64,000 nt of DNA from NCBI GenBank assembly GCA_018402425.1, contig JAGYIZ010000001.1, positions 44,304 through 108,303 of the forward strand, written 5' to 3'. Below are positions 56,309 through 64,000 of this stretch, in pieces. The translations under genes and the position numbers were made by a program. The notes below the pieces were generated by a model. That model saw only the letters and a program-made list of their open reading frames with translations, was not told the origin of the DNA and searched no databases. Position 1 is the stretch's first letter, and the number at the start of each line of letters is the position of its first letter. Origin of the DNA: Candidatus Atribacteria bacterium (lineage in GTDB: Bacteria > Atribacterota > Phoenicimicrobiia > Phoenicimicrobiales > Stramentimicrobiaceae).

Positions 56309-56352
56309 TTGTAGTCCTTTATGACTACAATTGTAGTATGTTCTTACTACAA
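56309..56352 (-). promoter_or_regulatory. Tandem palindromic operators of the HEPN/MNT pair
   Basis: TTGTAGTC-6-GACTACAA (56309-56330) is directly followed by TTGTAGTA-6-TACTACAA (56331-56352), with the same arm and spacer lengths. They begin 3 bp before the MNT start codon, so a bound HTH would cover the promoter or the ribosome site. Confidence 0.7.
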
Positions 56353-56646
56353 TGTCAAAACATAATTAGGCTATCTGCGAACCCTAAAAAAATACTTTAC
56401 TTCCCTCTTCTGCCCGTAATATTAATCCCTGATTCGAACAACCGTCCGATGTTCCGATGTATCATTTGTCAATAATAAAGATTTGACCCCTCTATCTTAA
56501 CTTTGAGTCCTAGACCCCCATTAATAACTTCTCAAGGCTTCCAGATTTCATCGTATTATTAATCCACTCCCAACCAAAGGCAATGTTGTTACTAATACAA
56601 TGATAAAGAAGATTTGACCTCTTTACCTATTACGACATACATCAAA
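56353..56646. repeat. REP-like intergenic DNA
   Basis: It has GATAAAGATTTGACCCC-like phrases at 56476-56493 and 56610-56632, and GAGTCCTAGACCCCC at 56505-56519. No gene was seen. Confidence 0.55.
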
Positions 56647-56977
56647 TCATGAGATTTTAGAAAGAATATACTGATTTACAGATACACCTTCCTCTGCTGA
56701 TTTAATAACTAGATTCTTATGCACTTCCGCTGGTACACGTAAGGTTAGATTGCCTTTATATTTTCATTCCAAAGTGGTTCTGGGATTTTCGCTTTTTCTA
56801 TTCATCCATTCAATTGTATTTTTAACAACTTCTTTAATCTCCTTTTAATCCATCTTCAATTGTATCTCCATGGGCCATCAATGAAGGAAACTCAAGGCAT
56901 CTAGCAATATGCGTTTTATCCTCTTCAGACCATTCTACTCTATATGTATATTTCTCAATTAATTCATGAGTTTTCAT
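56647..56977 (-). pseudogene. HicB-like antitoxin, frameshifted
   Basis: MKTHELIEKYTYRVEWSEED to CLEFPSLMAHGDTIEDGL is a normal HicB N-terminal fold. After that, frame changes and stops occur, but KGNLTLRVPAEVHKNLV and a C-terminal GVSVNQYILSKIS-like RHH piece can be rebuilt. It starts 4 bp after the HicA stop. Nonfunctional as written. Confidence 0.75.
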
Positions 56978-56980
56978 CGT

Positions 56981-57200
56981 TTACCTAATTCTTTTTCCAG
57001 TGCTTTTACTACTAACTTCACTTGGTATAGTTTTTGCCATCTTTCCACCTTTTTGTATGTTTATTCTTGGGTCCCTTCCATGGCGTCTTGAAGATATGAT
57101 GACTGCCTTAACTCTAGGAGCCCTGAAATGTTTTTGTACATATTTTGATTAAATCATCAAACTTGACATTTTTGGGATTGGCCAAAATATCTTTTTTCAT
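56981..57200 (-). pseudogene. HicA-like toxin, frameshifted
   Basis: MKKDILANPKNVKFDDLIKI is the HicA start. After one or two shifts, KTPWKGPKNKHTKRWKDGKN in one frame and RINIQKGGKMAK in another give the catalytic-His-plus-dsRBD layout of HicA (VKGSHHIF-type region damaged). It precedes the HicB relic. Nonfunctional as written. Confidence 0.7.
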
Positions 57201-57659
57201 ATAATATATGATAGTGTATGTGATATCATAAGTCAATGCCTATTTACTTTTATTCTATTCTTAAAACTATATTGTGATGGCAAATAGCTCCAGCTAATAA
57301 ATTAAATGGAAAATACATACCCTGTTTTCTGGTCATATATTTGTATTTTGAAAATTAATCTATGTTGTTTTACTCTGAATTATTTTTTCCAGCTAATAAA
57401 TCTTTCTTTCTTCTAGACAGCTAACATTTTCTTTCTTTGCTTCACAAGAATGTGTTATTTGGTATTGCATCTTTGTAAAATGCTTCCATTATATAATTTA
57501 CAACATCATGGTAATAACTATTCTTTTCATCAATATCAACCAGAGTTTTCTGTATCTAAAATCATTCATTCTATAATTAAAACTGTCTCAATTGTAGTAA
57601 TATTACAATTAAATTCTTAATATATTTCAAGTCTTTCTTTCATAATCTTATATTTCTCA
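57201..57659. other. AT-rich intergenic region
   Basis: Very AT-rich, with short frames only. Nothing recognisable was seen on either strand. Confidence 0.4.
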
Positions 57660-58015
57660 TCATTTACTGAAAAACCTGGATATATTATTAATAATCTTCT
57701 TGGTATAAGCTAGCTTTTTCTCAGTATTTCTATTTTTGGTAATATTCATCAGCCCTTTATATAATTCATCAAGCAGTTGTTTAGCAGTTTTAAAGCATTT
57801 ATCAGTATGTCTTCCATCCTGATCTTTGTATGACCCCTTAATCCTTGCAAAAGTAGGAATATGCATACTGCTTGAAAGATATTGATAAGGCTTGGTAATT
57901 TCTACTTCTATATCAAGCTTTCAGAACAATAAGTAATTCTACCTTCTACCTCTACATTTTCTATTACTAATTTCACAGGAATATCGTACAATCTTGTCCA
58001 TTTTAAAATCCTTTC
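57660..58015 (-). pseudogene. Unrecognised broken gene downstream of second SAM-I riboswitch
   Basis: Two overlapping pieces, RLYDIPVKLVIENVEVEGRITYCSE and then DIEVEITKPYQYLSSSMHIPTFARIKGSYKDQDGRHTDKC to QLLDELYKGL, join with one frame change near 57920. I do not recognise the family. It is the only coding relic between the riboswitch terminator (58131) and the HicAB remains, so it may be what the riboswitch once controlled. Confidence 0.4.
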
Positions 58016-58130
58016 TTTTCTTACATTTCATTTTATTTCTTTAACACACTTCTAATGCCATAGCTTTCTTTTATTTCATTGATTATTTTTATAGAACATT
58101 TTATTCACCTACCATTTTTCAATTTAAAAT

Positions 58131-58284
58131 AAAAAAACCTCTTCAAATCCGAAGAGGTTCATTATTTTTCTCATCTCTCGGAATTGAATATCAATCCGCG
58201 GAACTTGGCACCAAAATCATAATCCTTGTTATGAAAGGTTGCCGGGTTTCACAGGGTCCGTCCCTCAGCCACTCTTGATAAGAG
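58131..58284 (-). promoter_or_regulatory. SAM-I (S-box) riboswitch, copy B
   Basis: The minus strand has CTTATCAAGAGTGGCTGAGG, the CCCTGTGAAACCCGGCAACC core, GGTGCCAA and GAGAGATGAGA. It ends in a CCTCTTC/GAAGAGG terminator with seven T. It matches copy A at about 95 percent by eye, loops and terminator included. No intact gene follows. Confidence 0.93.
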
Positions 58285-58385
58285 TCCGGTATTTGTTTTT
58301 AATCTGGTAAATTCAAAATACGATTCTTTATTTTGTTTAATAAATCACCTATTTCTATATATTCGGAAGAATTATTTTAATTTAG

Positions 58386-59726
58386 CTATTGTATTTGGTT
58401 AATTATTTTATCTATACTATATTTTAACTTTTTATCTGTTTTAATTTGTTCTTTTATTTTGTTACAGGGAATTAACTACAGTAGTATGGTCTTTTTTTCC
58501 TCCAAAAAGACCTCCAATTGTGGTAAGGGAGTAATTCATTACTCCTTAGCTATATACATGGCAATCTGACGTACAAAAATGATGCTTTTGTGATCTATTT
58601 TTTGATAATAACATACTTGGTTTCAGGTTAAAGAAATCTGCTGTTTGTTTTTGAATTAGCTGAATAGAAATTTCATTTTCCTGATGGCAATAAAATCTTT
58701 AGAATTTGTTTAGCTAAAGGGAAATCTATCGTTGTTGGGTTAAGGTGGCATATGCATCTAGTTTATTTAAAAGCCCCTCTAATTGGATGAATGTTAGTAG
58801 GAATTTTGTTGGCGATATAATGAATAATCTCTTCAGATATTTCAATTTGGGCGCCTTTGGGCCTTTTTGTAAAATAGCTATTCTAGTTTCAAAATCAGGT
58901 GCTGAGATACTGTGTACTAATCCCTATCTCAAAGCGTGATATCAAACGTTCTTTCTAAATTAGTAATTTTTGTGGACGATCTGAGGAAATAACTATTTGT
59001 TTTCCTGCATTATAAAGGGCATTAAAAATATGGAAAAAAAATTCTTCTGAGTTCTTTCTTTCCTCGCCAAAATTGGATATCATCAATTAAGAGGACATCC
59101 AAACTACGGTATTTATCCCGGAAAGATTCAGTTGTATCATCACGGATAGAATTACCAGCCTTCATTAGTGAATTTCTCTGCAGATACAGGCGATATTAAT
59201 AGAGTGAATTGAGTTTTTATTTATAATATAATTTCCAGTTGTGTATCAGATGGGGTTTCCTCAACTTGGCTCCCCATATACAAACAAGGGATTATATGAT
59301 TTAGCCGGGAATGGGCTACTGCCATACAGGCGCATGGGCAAAGCGGTTACTATCTCCAATTTTAAAATTATTAAAAGTATAATCTGATTTAAGCCTGTCT
59401 TGTTATATTTTTTTGTAAATCATCCAGGTTTGTATTTTTTTCTTTCCTTAGACTGTCCGGGAGTTTTTGATGAATCAACCTGGAATTTTATTAAAATATT
59501 TTCATCCAATCCAGCTTGATCAACAAGTATATCTTTTATAAACTGATAATAATTTTTTTCCAGCCAATTCTTACAGAATAAATTTGGTACCGCTAAAATC
59601 AGTTCATTGTTTTTAAAATCAATATATTTTTATTCGGAAAACCAGGTATAAATATCTGTGGGACTTAAATTTTCTTGAATACTTTTAAACATCTTCCCAT
59701 TGATTATTAAGTTGGTTAGAGCTCAT
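58386..59726 (-). pseudogene. dnaA: Decayed dnaA (replication initiator) copy
   Basis: Fragments in many frames follow the order of DnaA: MSSNQLNNQWEDV, then IQENLSPTDIYTWFSE, NNELILAVPNLFCKNWLE, NLKSDYTFNNFKIGDSNRFA, a Walker B-like [15 protein letters not shown], and the C-terminal box-binding GGKKDHTTVV with KIKEQIKTDKKLKYSIDKI. Indels are dense. A clean AAGGAGG stands before ATG 59726. As dnaA is essential, an intact copy must exist elsewhere unless this stretch is badly sequenced. No cluster of DnaA boxes lies nearby. Confidence 0.85.
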
Positions 59727-59773
59727 GTTCCTCCTTTGTTATTAAAAATTATCAGAAATTCTTATTTATCTTG

Positions 59774-60956
59774 TTACAAATTACTGCTTAAAATTTTCTT
59801 TTTCAGAACTTCTGCTCTATCCGTTTTTCCCCAGGTAAATTTCTGTCTTTCCCTGCTATAATGTCCATAAACTGCCGTCTTTAAATATTGGCCTTCTCAA
59901 CTGAAGGTATTCAATAATTTTTCCCGGGCGAAAGTCAAAATTTCCATAATGATTTTTTCAATTATTATCAGGGCAATTATGCTGGTTCCAGCTGTATTTG
60001 ACTATAATAGATACTGGGTGAGTAATCGATGGTATAGGTAATCTGAATCTCACATCGGTCAGGCCAATCCTAAAAGAATAATATTTTTGGCCGCATATCG
60101 TGCCGTGATAATTGGTAGAGTGATTAATCTTTGTTGTATTCTTGCTGAAAATATCCTTCCTCTGTGTCGTGCACCTACTCAGGTATTCATACAATTTTTC
60201 TGCTGGTCAATCTCTGGAATCTGACGAGGTCCTCCTCTTTTCAAACCTTCCAGTATTGTTAATATAATATTTTTGTATCATCAGAGCTGATATTGTTCTG
60301 TATAATTTTTAATGATTCTGTTTTAATATTCTCTCAAAGTATCCAGATATTCGGGAACCATTATGCTGGGCGGCAATAACTACTGTAGTCACCTCTACTG
60401 GTATTCCATCTTCATAAGCAACTGTTACCTGGGCCTTACCATCAGGTCGGAGATAAGGGAGTGTCCCATCTTTTCTCACTTGTGCTAACCGATAAGTTAA
60501 CTGATGAGCTAACATAATTGGTAAAGGCATCAATTCCGGTGTTTCATTACAGGCAAAGCCAAACATCATCCCCTGGTCACCTGCCCCGGTATCTGAGCCA
60601 TTATCTTCTCCGGTCTTTGATTCCAGACAGCGGTCAATTCCCATAGCAATATCCTTTGACTGGCCATTTACAAAAATTGAAATACTGTAATCAGGATTAA
60701 GCCCATAACGTTCCTCAGTATATCCAATTTCCCGGATAACCTGCCGAATAATTTTAGTTATATCCGGCCTGTAGACAGATTGAATTTGCCCGGATATAGT
60801 AATATTCTCTGCACTAACCAATGCCTCTACTCCAACCCTGCCTGCAGGATCATGTTCCAATACATCGTCCAATATTGCATCAGAAATCAGGTCTGCAATC
60901 TTATCCGGATGCCCTTCCGTTACCGATTCTGAAGTGAACAAGTATCTTTTAGTCAT
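59774..60956 (-). pseudogene. metK: Decayed S-adenosylmethionine synthetase
   Basis: The N-terminal about 195 residues are clean: [62 protein letters not shown]. From about 60370 the frame breaks repeatedly. Recognisable later pieces are NTGRFE, YYSFRIGLTDV in the wrong frame, and NFDFRPGKIIEYLQLRRPIF, with a final TAA at 59774. The glycine-rich ATP loop is lost. A good AAGGAG ribosome site and the SAM-I riboswitch copy A precede it. Either a recent pseudogene or local sequence damage. Confidence 0.88.
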
Positions 60957-60982
60957 ATTTTTCTCCTTATTTTTTTAATTTA

Positions 60983-61139
60983 AAATAAAAAAACCTCTTC
61001 AAGTCCGAAGAGGTTCATTATTTTTCTCATCTCTCGGAATTGAATATCATTCCGCGGAAATTGGCACCAACATCATAATCCTTGTTATGACAGGTTGCCA
61101 GGCTTCACAGGGTCCGTCCCTCAGCCACTCTTGATAAGA
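60983..61139 (-). promoter_or_regulatory. SAM-I (S-box) riboswitch, copy A, upstream of metK
   Basis: Core features on the minus strand: CTTATCAAGAGTGGCTGAGG, CCCTGTGAAGCCTGGCAACC, TTGGTGCCAA, GAGAGATGAG, and a terminator CCTCTTCGGACTTGAAGAGG with seven T. It ends about 25 nt before the metK start. SAM would terminate metK transcription. Confidence 0.96.
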
Positions 61140-61371
61140 TGCACTATATTCTATTTAATTTTAAAATATCATTCTAAAAAGCCAATGTCAAATATTTTTA
61201 TCTATTCTCCCCATCCTTCTTATTATTTTATTATGAACAATTAGCTATATGGACAAATGATTCCTACTTTGATTTCTGAATTGTTCAAAAAATATTGCCT
61301 CTCTTTTAATTATTTTTTATCTGATATCAAATGTGTTGACCAATCACCTTTTGTTTCTTTTGTCTTCTATT

Positions 61372-62523
61372 TTATCTTGAATCTTCAAATAAACGTAAAT
61401 AGTCTTTATAGATAAAAATCCTTCCATATTTTTTATCCTTGTCTTTAGGCACCAAAAAATTTAACCTGACAAATCTTTTTACTAATCTATTTGCCCCTTC
61501 TCTCGAAAGCCCGGTAAATTCTTCAACTTTTTTAACATTAATAATGGGTAATTTATAAAGGCTTTTTAAAAGCTTGTCAGCATTTTTGGCTCCTTTTCCT
61601 AATTTCATTACCTTTTGTTGGTTTTTCTCACGTAATTCAATAATTTTATTCGAGGTTTCTATCGCTTCTTCAGCAACTTTCCTGATACCTTCTAGAAAAA
61701 ATTCCAACCAGGATAATACATTTCCCTTTCTATATTCATCTAACTTATCAAAATATAGGTCTCGATTCCTCTTTAAATATTCAGAAAAATACAACACTGG
61801 CCTTTCCAATAGTTTTTCTTGACAAAGATAAAGAGTAATAAGTAACCTTCCAGTTCGACCATTTCCATCAATAAATGGATGAATTGTCTCAAATTGCGCA
61901 TGAATCAAGCCTATCTTTATTAAAGCAGGGACAGTTGTATTAGTATAAAAATATTTTTCCAAATCGGTCATTGCAGAAGCTAGGTAATGAGGAGGTGGTG
62001 GTACAAAGCGAGCATTATTGGGGTTAGTTCCCATAATCCAATTCTGACTCTTTCTGAACTCCCCGGGATAAGGAAAATAGTTGCTTCTGGCATTGGTTAA
62101 TAATCTCTGATGAATTTTTTTGATCAATCTTAAGGACAAAGGAATTTTATTTAACTCTTGAAAGCCTAAATTCATGGCTTCAATATAATGCAAGATATCA
62201 TCTACATCTGAAGGTAATTCAGGAGCTCTTTCAACTTCAGCATGTAAGGCATCAGTCAATTGTGCTTTAGTTCCTTCTATTTGACTTGATAGAGCAGCTT
62301 CTTTTTTAATATACATAAAAATAAAAAAATCAATATCAGGAACAAGTTTGGTTAACCCATCTAATTTCCCCAATAATAAGCTGGATGTAGATAAAAGATG
62401 AATTAACTTTTCTCCCTGAAAAGACAAATTCTTAGGAGGAAATTTTTCAGGGATAAAGGCTTTATAACCCCCTATCTGCGTTATATTTTTACCAACAATA
62501 TTTTTGGATTCTTTTTGATACAT
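61372..62523 (-). CDS. Fic-family AMP-transferase-like protein with winged-helix tail
   Basis: 383 residues. The Fic core HPFIDGNGRTGRLLI is the full HPFx(D/E)GNGRxGR motif. An N-terminal inhibitory-type SSQIEGTKAQL (S/TxxxE/G-like, about residue 75) precedes it. The C-terminus KLPIINVKKVEEFTGLSREGANRLVKRF is a winged helix. Such three-part Fic proteins are common stand-alone regulators that transfer AMP to target proteins and probably control their own promoter. The -10-like TAGAAT lies only 6 nt before ATG, so a leaderless transcript is possible. Confidence 0.9.
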   Translation of the reverse strand: MYQKESKNIVGKNITQIGGYKAFIPEKFPPKNLSFQGEKLIHLLSTSSLLLGKLDGLTKLVPDIDFFIFMYIKKEAALSSQIEGTKAQLTDALHAEVERAPELPSDVDDILHYIEAMNLGFQELNKIPLSLRLIKKIHQRLLTNARSNYFPYPGEFRKSQNWIMGTNPNNARFVPPPPHYLASAMTDLEKYFYTNTTVPALIKIGLIHAQFETIHPFIDGNGRTGRLLITLYLCQEKLLERPVLYFSEYLKRNRDLYFDKLDEYRKGNVLSWLEFFLEGIRKVAEEAIETSNKIIELREKNQQKVMKLGKGAKNADKLLKSLYKLPIINVKKVEEFTGLSREGANRLVKRFVRLNFLVPKDKDKKYGRIFIYKDYLRLFEDSR

Positions 62524-62540
62524 GTCAATATTCTATCATT

Positions 62541-62573
62541 AAAGTTGACATTTATCAAATAGATGTCAACTTT
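62541..62573 (-). promoter_or_regulatory. Palindromic operator of fic
   Basis: AAAGTTGACAT and its exact complement ATGTCAACTTT are separated by 11 bp, 18 bp upstream of the fic ATG. It includes a TTGACA and overlaps the promoter region; the Fic winged helix could bind here. Confidence 0.6.
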
Positions 62574-62639
62574 CATTTTAAATCTAACCTCATCAATAAT
62601 TCCTAAATAAATTCAAGATTATTATTTATTCTGTCTTAC

Positions 62640-63025
62640 CATCTTTAACCCTTGAAGTACTGATATTTACAAAACTGATAAAATAGCATTCAATCAAATA
62701 AATTGGATGGGTGCTTCAAATTCAATTTTGGAGAATCAATACAATTTCATTCCAATTATCATATTTCGAAAAATAGATTTATTTCACTATCTTCCAAACC
62801 AATGAATTTGCATCTCTTTCAGGAAAACTGTTTACCAGGTAGGAGGGATTTATACTTACCATGATAGTAGGAAACCTACTTACCGAAGTAGGGGAAAAAG
62901 TGCTTGAGATTTACAGGTATTTATTAGCTTTTTTATATTAAGCAAGGAAAATTTGCAATTATTTTTCCCAGTTACATTATCAAAAAATATAACTGTCAAT
63001 GATAAAGATTTGACCCCTTTATTTG
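62640..63025. repeat. Long dispersed intergenic repeat (copy 3)
   Basis: 62683-62760 and 62970-63020 parallel the unit at 52495-52660, here separated by about 200 bp that contain short iterations of GTAGGAGGGATT/GTAGGAAACC type. It ends in GATAAAGATTTGACCCC. It is non-coding. Confidence 0.7.
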
Positions 63026-63121
63026 ACCTTATTCTATCTTGCGTCTCAAATTATGAAAAAAGATTATGAAGAAAGATAGTTAACTCTTTTGAAAAAGAAT
63101 AGATTGCATGGAATTTAAAAA

Positions 63122-64000
63122 TTATTCTTCATCTAAATCCATTACTTTCCAATAACCACTTCTTGGTGAACCAATTCTTTGCAATACGCCTTTTTTCTTT
63201 AACTTTGAAATATTTTCTTCGACTTTTCTTTGTGAGATATTGACAATTTCTGAAAGGTCTTTAGCGGATATATGTACATTCTCCATCATACTTTTTAATA
63301 TCAATTTTTGATTTTTATTGAGATCTTTTCCGACTCTATTTCCGACCTTATCTCCGACTCTATTTCCGACCCTCTTAGTTCTTGTAAAGGTCACAGTAAA
63401 GAAATTATTGTAATTAAAACTTACTTCTCCTTTACCGTGATTTTTTATAGCATTTTTTATCCTATTTATTCCAGTTCCAATCTGCTCTATATAGTCTGCT
63501 CGATTTAAGAGTGAAGCAACAACGGGATTTCTTACTACACTCCTGGTTCCAAAATCTTTGGATTCAAGTCCAGAAGGTAGACCTCCGGGGTTGGAAATCT
63601 CTACTCTATTATCATAAATTTCGATCATTACATGAGCGCCTTTTTCAAAGTAATCTCTATGACAAACTGCATTAACTATAGCCTCTCTTAAAGCTATGTC
63701 CGGTATATCAGGAACCTCGAGGCGTCTTGTATCTTCAATTCTATATTCAATATTAGTATGTCTTTTAACAAACAATATTGCATTTTCAATATTTTCAATA
63801 ATATTTTCTGCCAAATCCTTTTTATCAAGTATGTATAATTTCTCTGTGCCTTTATATAAGACACAAATAACTTTTGCTTGCAATATTAAATATTCTATAG
63901 ATTTGGAAAAAAACAATACTCCCGCATTGGTCAATAGGTCATTATCTAAGATACAATCAAGGTTTTTAAGTAAAATTTTTTGCTCTAGAGAAGGTGTTAT
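63122..64000 (-). CDS. RecG-like/AlbA-domain transcriptional regulator, N-terminus beyond window
   Basis: At least 293 C-terminal residues are visible; the frame is open through the right edge, where QKILLKNLDCI precedes TNAGVLFFSKSIEYL. The HATPase-like segment IPDIALREAIVNAVCHRDYFEKGAHVMIEIYDNRVEISNPGGLP is typical of the COG2865 family. A VGNRVGDKVGNRVGKDL linker of VG-repeats leads into a C-terminal winged helix (SAKDLSEIVNISQRKVEENISKLKKKGVLQRIG). Members are accessory regulators of unclear function. The start is outside the window. Confidence 0.85.
   Translation of the reverse strand: MTPSLEQKILLKNLDCILDNDLLTNAGVLFFSKSIEYLILQAKVICVLYKGTEKLYILDKKDLAENIIENIENAILFVKRHTNIEYRIEDTRRLEVPDIPDIALREAIVNAVCHRDYFEKGAHVMIEIYDNRVEISNPGGLPSGLESKDFGTRSVVRNPVVASLLNRADYIEQIGTGINRIKNAIKNHGKGEVSFNYNNFFTVTFTRTKRVGNRVGDKVGNRVGKDLNKNQKLILKSMMENVHISAKDLSEIVNISQRKVEENISKLKKKGVLQRIGSPRSGYWKVMDLDEE

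Noticed and set aside
60309..60956. Intact short metK variant
   Set aside because: The 215-codon frame lacks the C-terminal domain, and decayed C-terminal fragments follow to 59774.
57200..61400. Replication origin near dnaA
   Set aside because: The dnaA copy is dead, no clustered TTATNCACA boxes or dnaN/rpmH neighbours were seen.

Overview
The window looks like the chromosome of a low-GC (by eye about one third), strictly anaerobic, amino-acid- and peptide-fermenting bacterium. The evidence is ferredoxin-linked 2-oxoacid oxidation joined to phosphate butyryltransferase and butyrate kinase, a tungsten-type aldehyde:ferredoxin oxidoreductase, a GTP-type PEP carboxykinase, peptide and branched-chain amino acid ABC importers, and Firmicutes-style RNA regulation (T-box, SAM-I, PyrR attenuators, yybP-ykoY). 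Gene content would fit Atribacterota or a deep Clostridia-like lineage; no rRNA or ribosomal protein gene is present to decide. Nearly all genes lie on the minus strand. No CRISPR array, rRNA or prophage was seen.

Layout, left to right. 1-3.9 kb: LarA-like protein (cut by the left edge) and a three-gene glycerol-3-phosphate dehydrogenase-type flavoprotein operon. 4.0-9.6 kb: a decayed GntR/FCD regulator and a branched-chain amino acid ABC operon whose binding protein is intact while the permeases and ATPases are frameshifted. 10.1-16.8 kb: an intact catabolic operon (two tiny membrane proteins, SSS symporter, Buk, Ptb, four-subunit 2-oxoacid:ferredoxin oxidoreductase) that can turn 2-oxoacids into acyl-CoA, acyl-phosphate, acid and ATP. 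17-20.5 kb: PEP carockykinase with one frameshift (PEPCK), and uracil permease behind two PyrR-type attenuators. 20.5-25.6 kb: murI, tRNA-Ser(UGA), serS, rtcB and archease, the last behind a T-box that reads as serine-specific. 25.8-31.7 kb: accessory genes (DUF4143 ATPase, methyltransferase, AlkD, an interrupted EFR1 protein, a Panacea toxin-antitoxin pair).

32.1-37.2 kb: a manganese-type riboswitch in front of a split cation/Ca exchanger, then a roughly 3.9-kb island bounded by a 42/43-nt direct repeat. The island holds a truncated DUF454 gene, an intact REP-associated (RAYT) transposase with terminal inverted repeats, a more GC-rich three-gene plus-strand module (GGEEF diguanylate cyclase, small helical protein, B12-binding protein with the CarH-type W-x9-E-H motif), and a second, decayed RAYT. 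37.3-40.7 kb: intact aldehyde:ferredoxin oxidoreductase with a structured leader, next to decayed MoaD-like and radical-SAM/SPASM genes. 41.3-51 kb: a peptide-use operon (M14 and M20 peptidases, OppABC-DF, isoaspartyl dipeptidase).

51-64 kb is accessory and decaying: AbiE-like, PIN/Phd, HEPN/MNT, broken HicAB, Fic and a RecG/AlbA-like regulator, several with clear operator palindromes; rsgA; decayed dnaA and metK copies; and two nearly identical SAM-I riboswitches. REP-like repeats are scattered through the intergenic DNA. Indels cluster in blocks (4-8 kb, 36-39 kb, 56-60 kb) while neighbouring operons are clean, which favours genuine gene decay over uniform sequencing error, though single lesions (PEPCK, M14 peptidase) could be errors.
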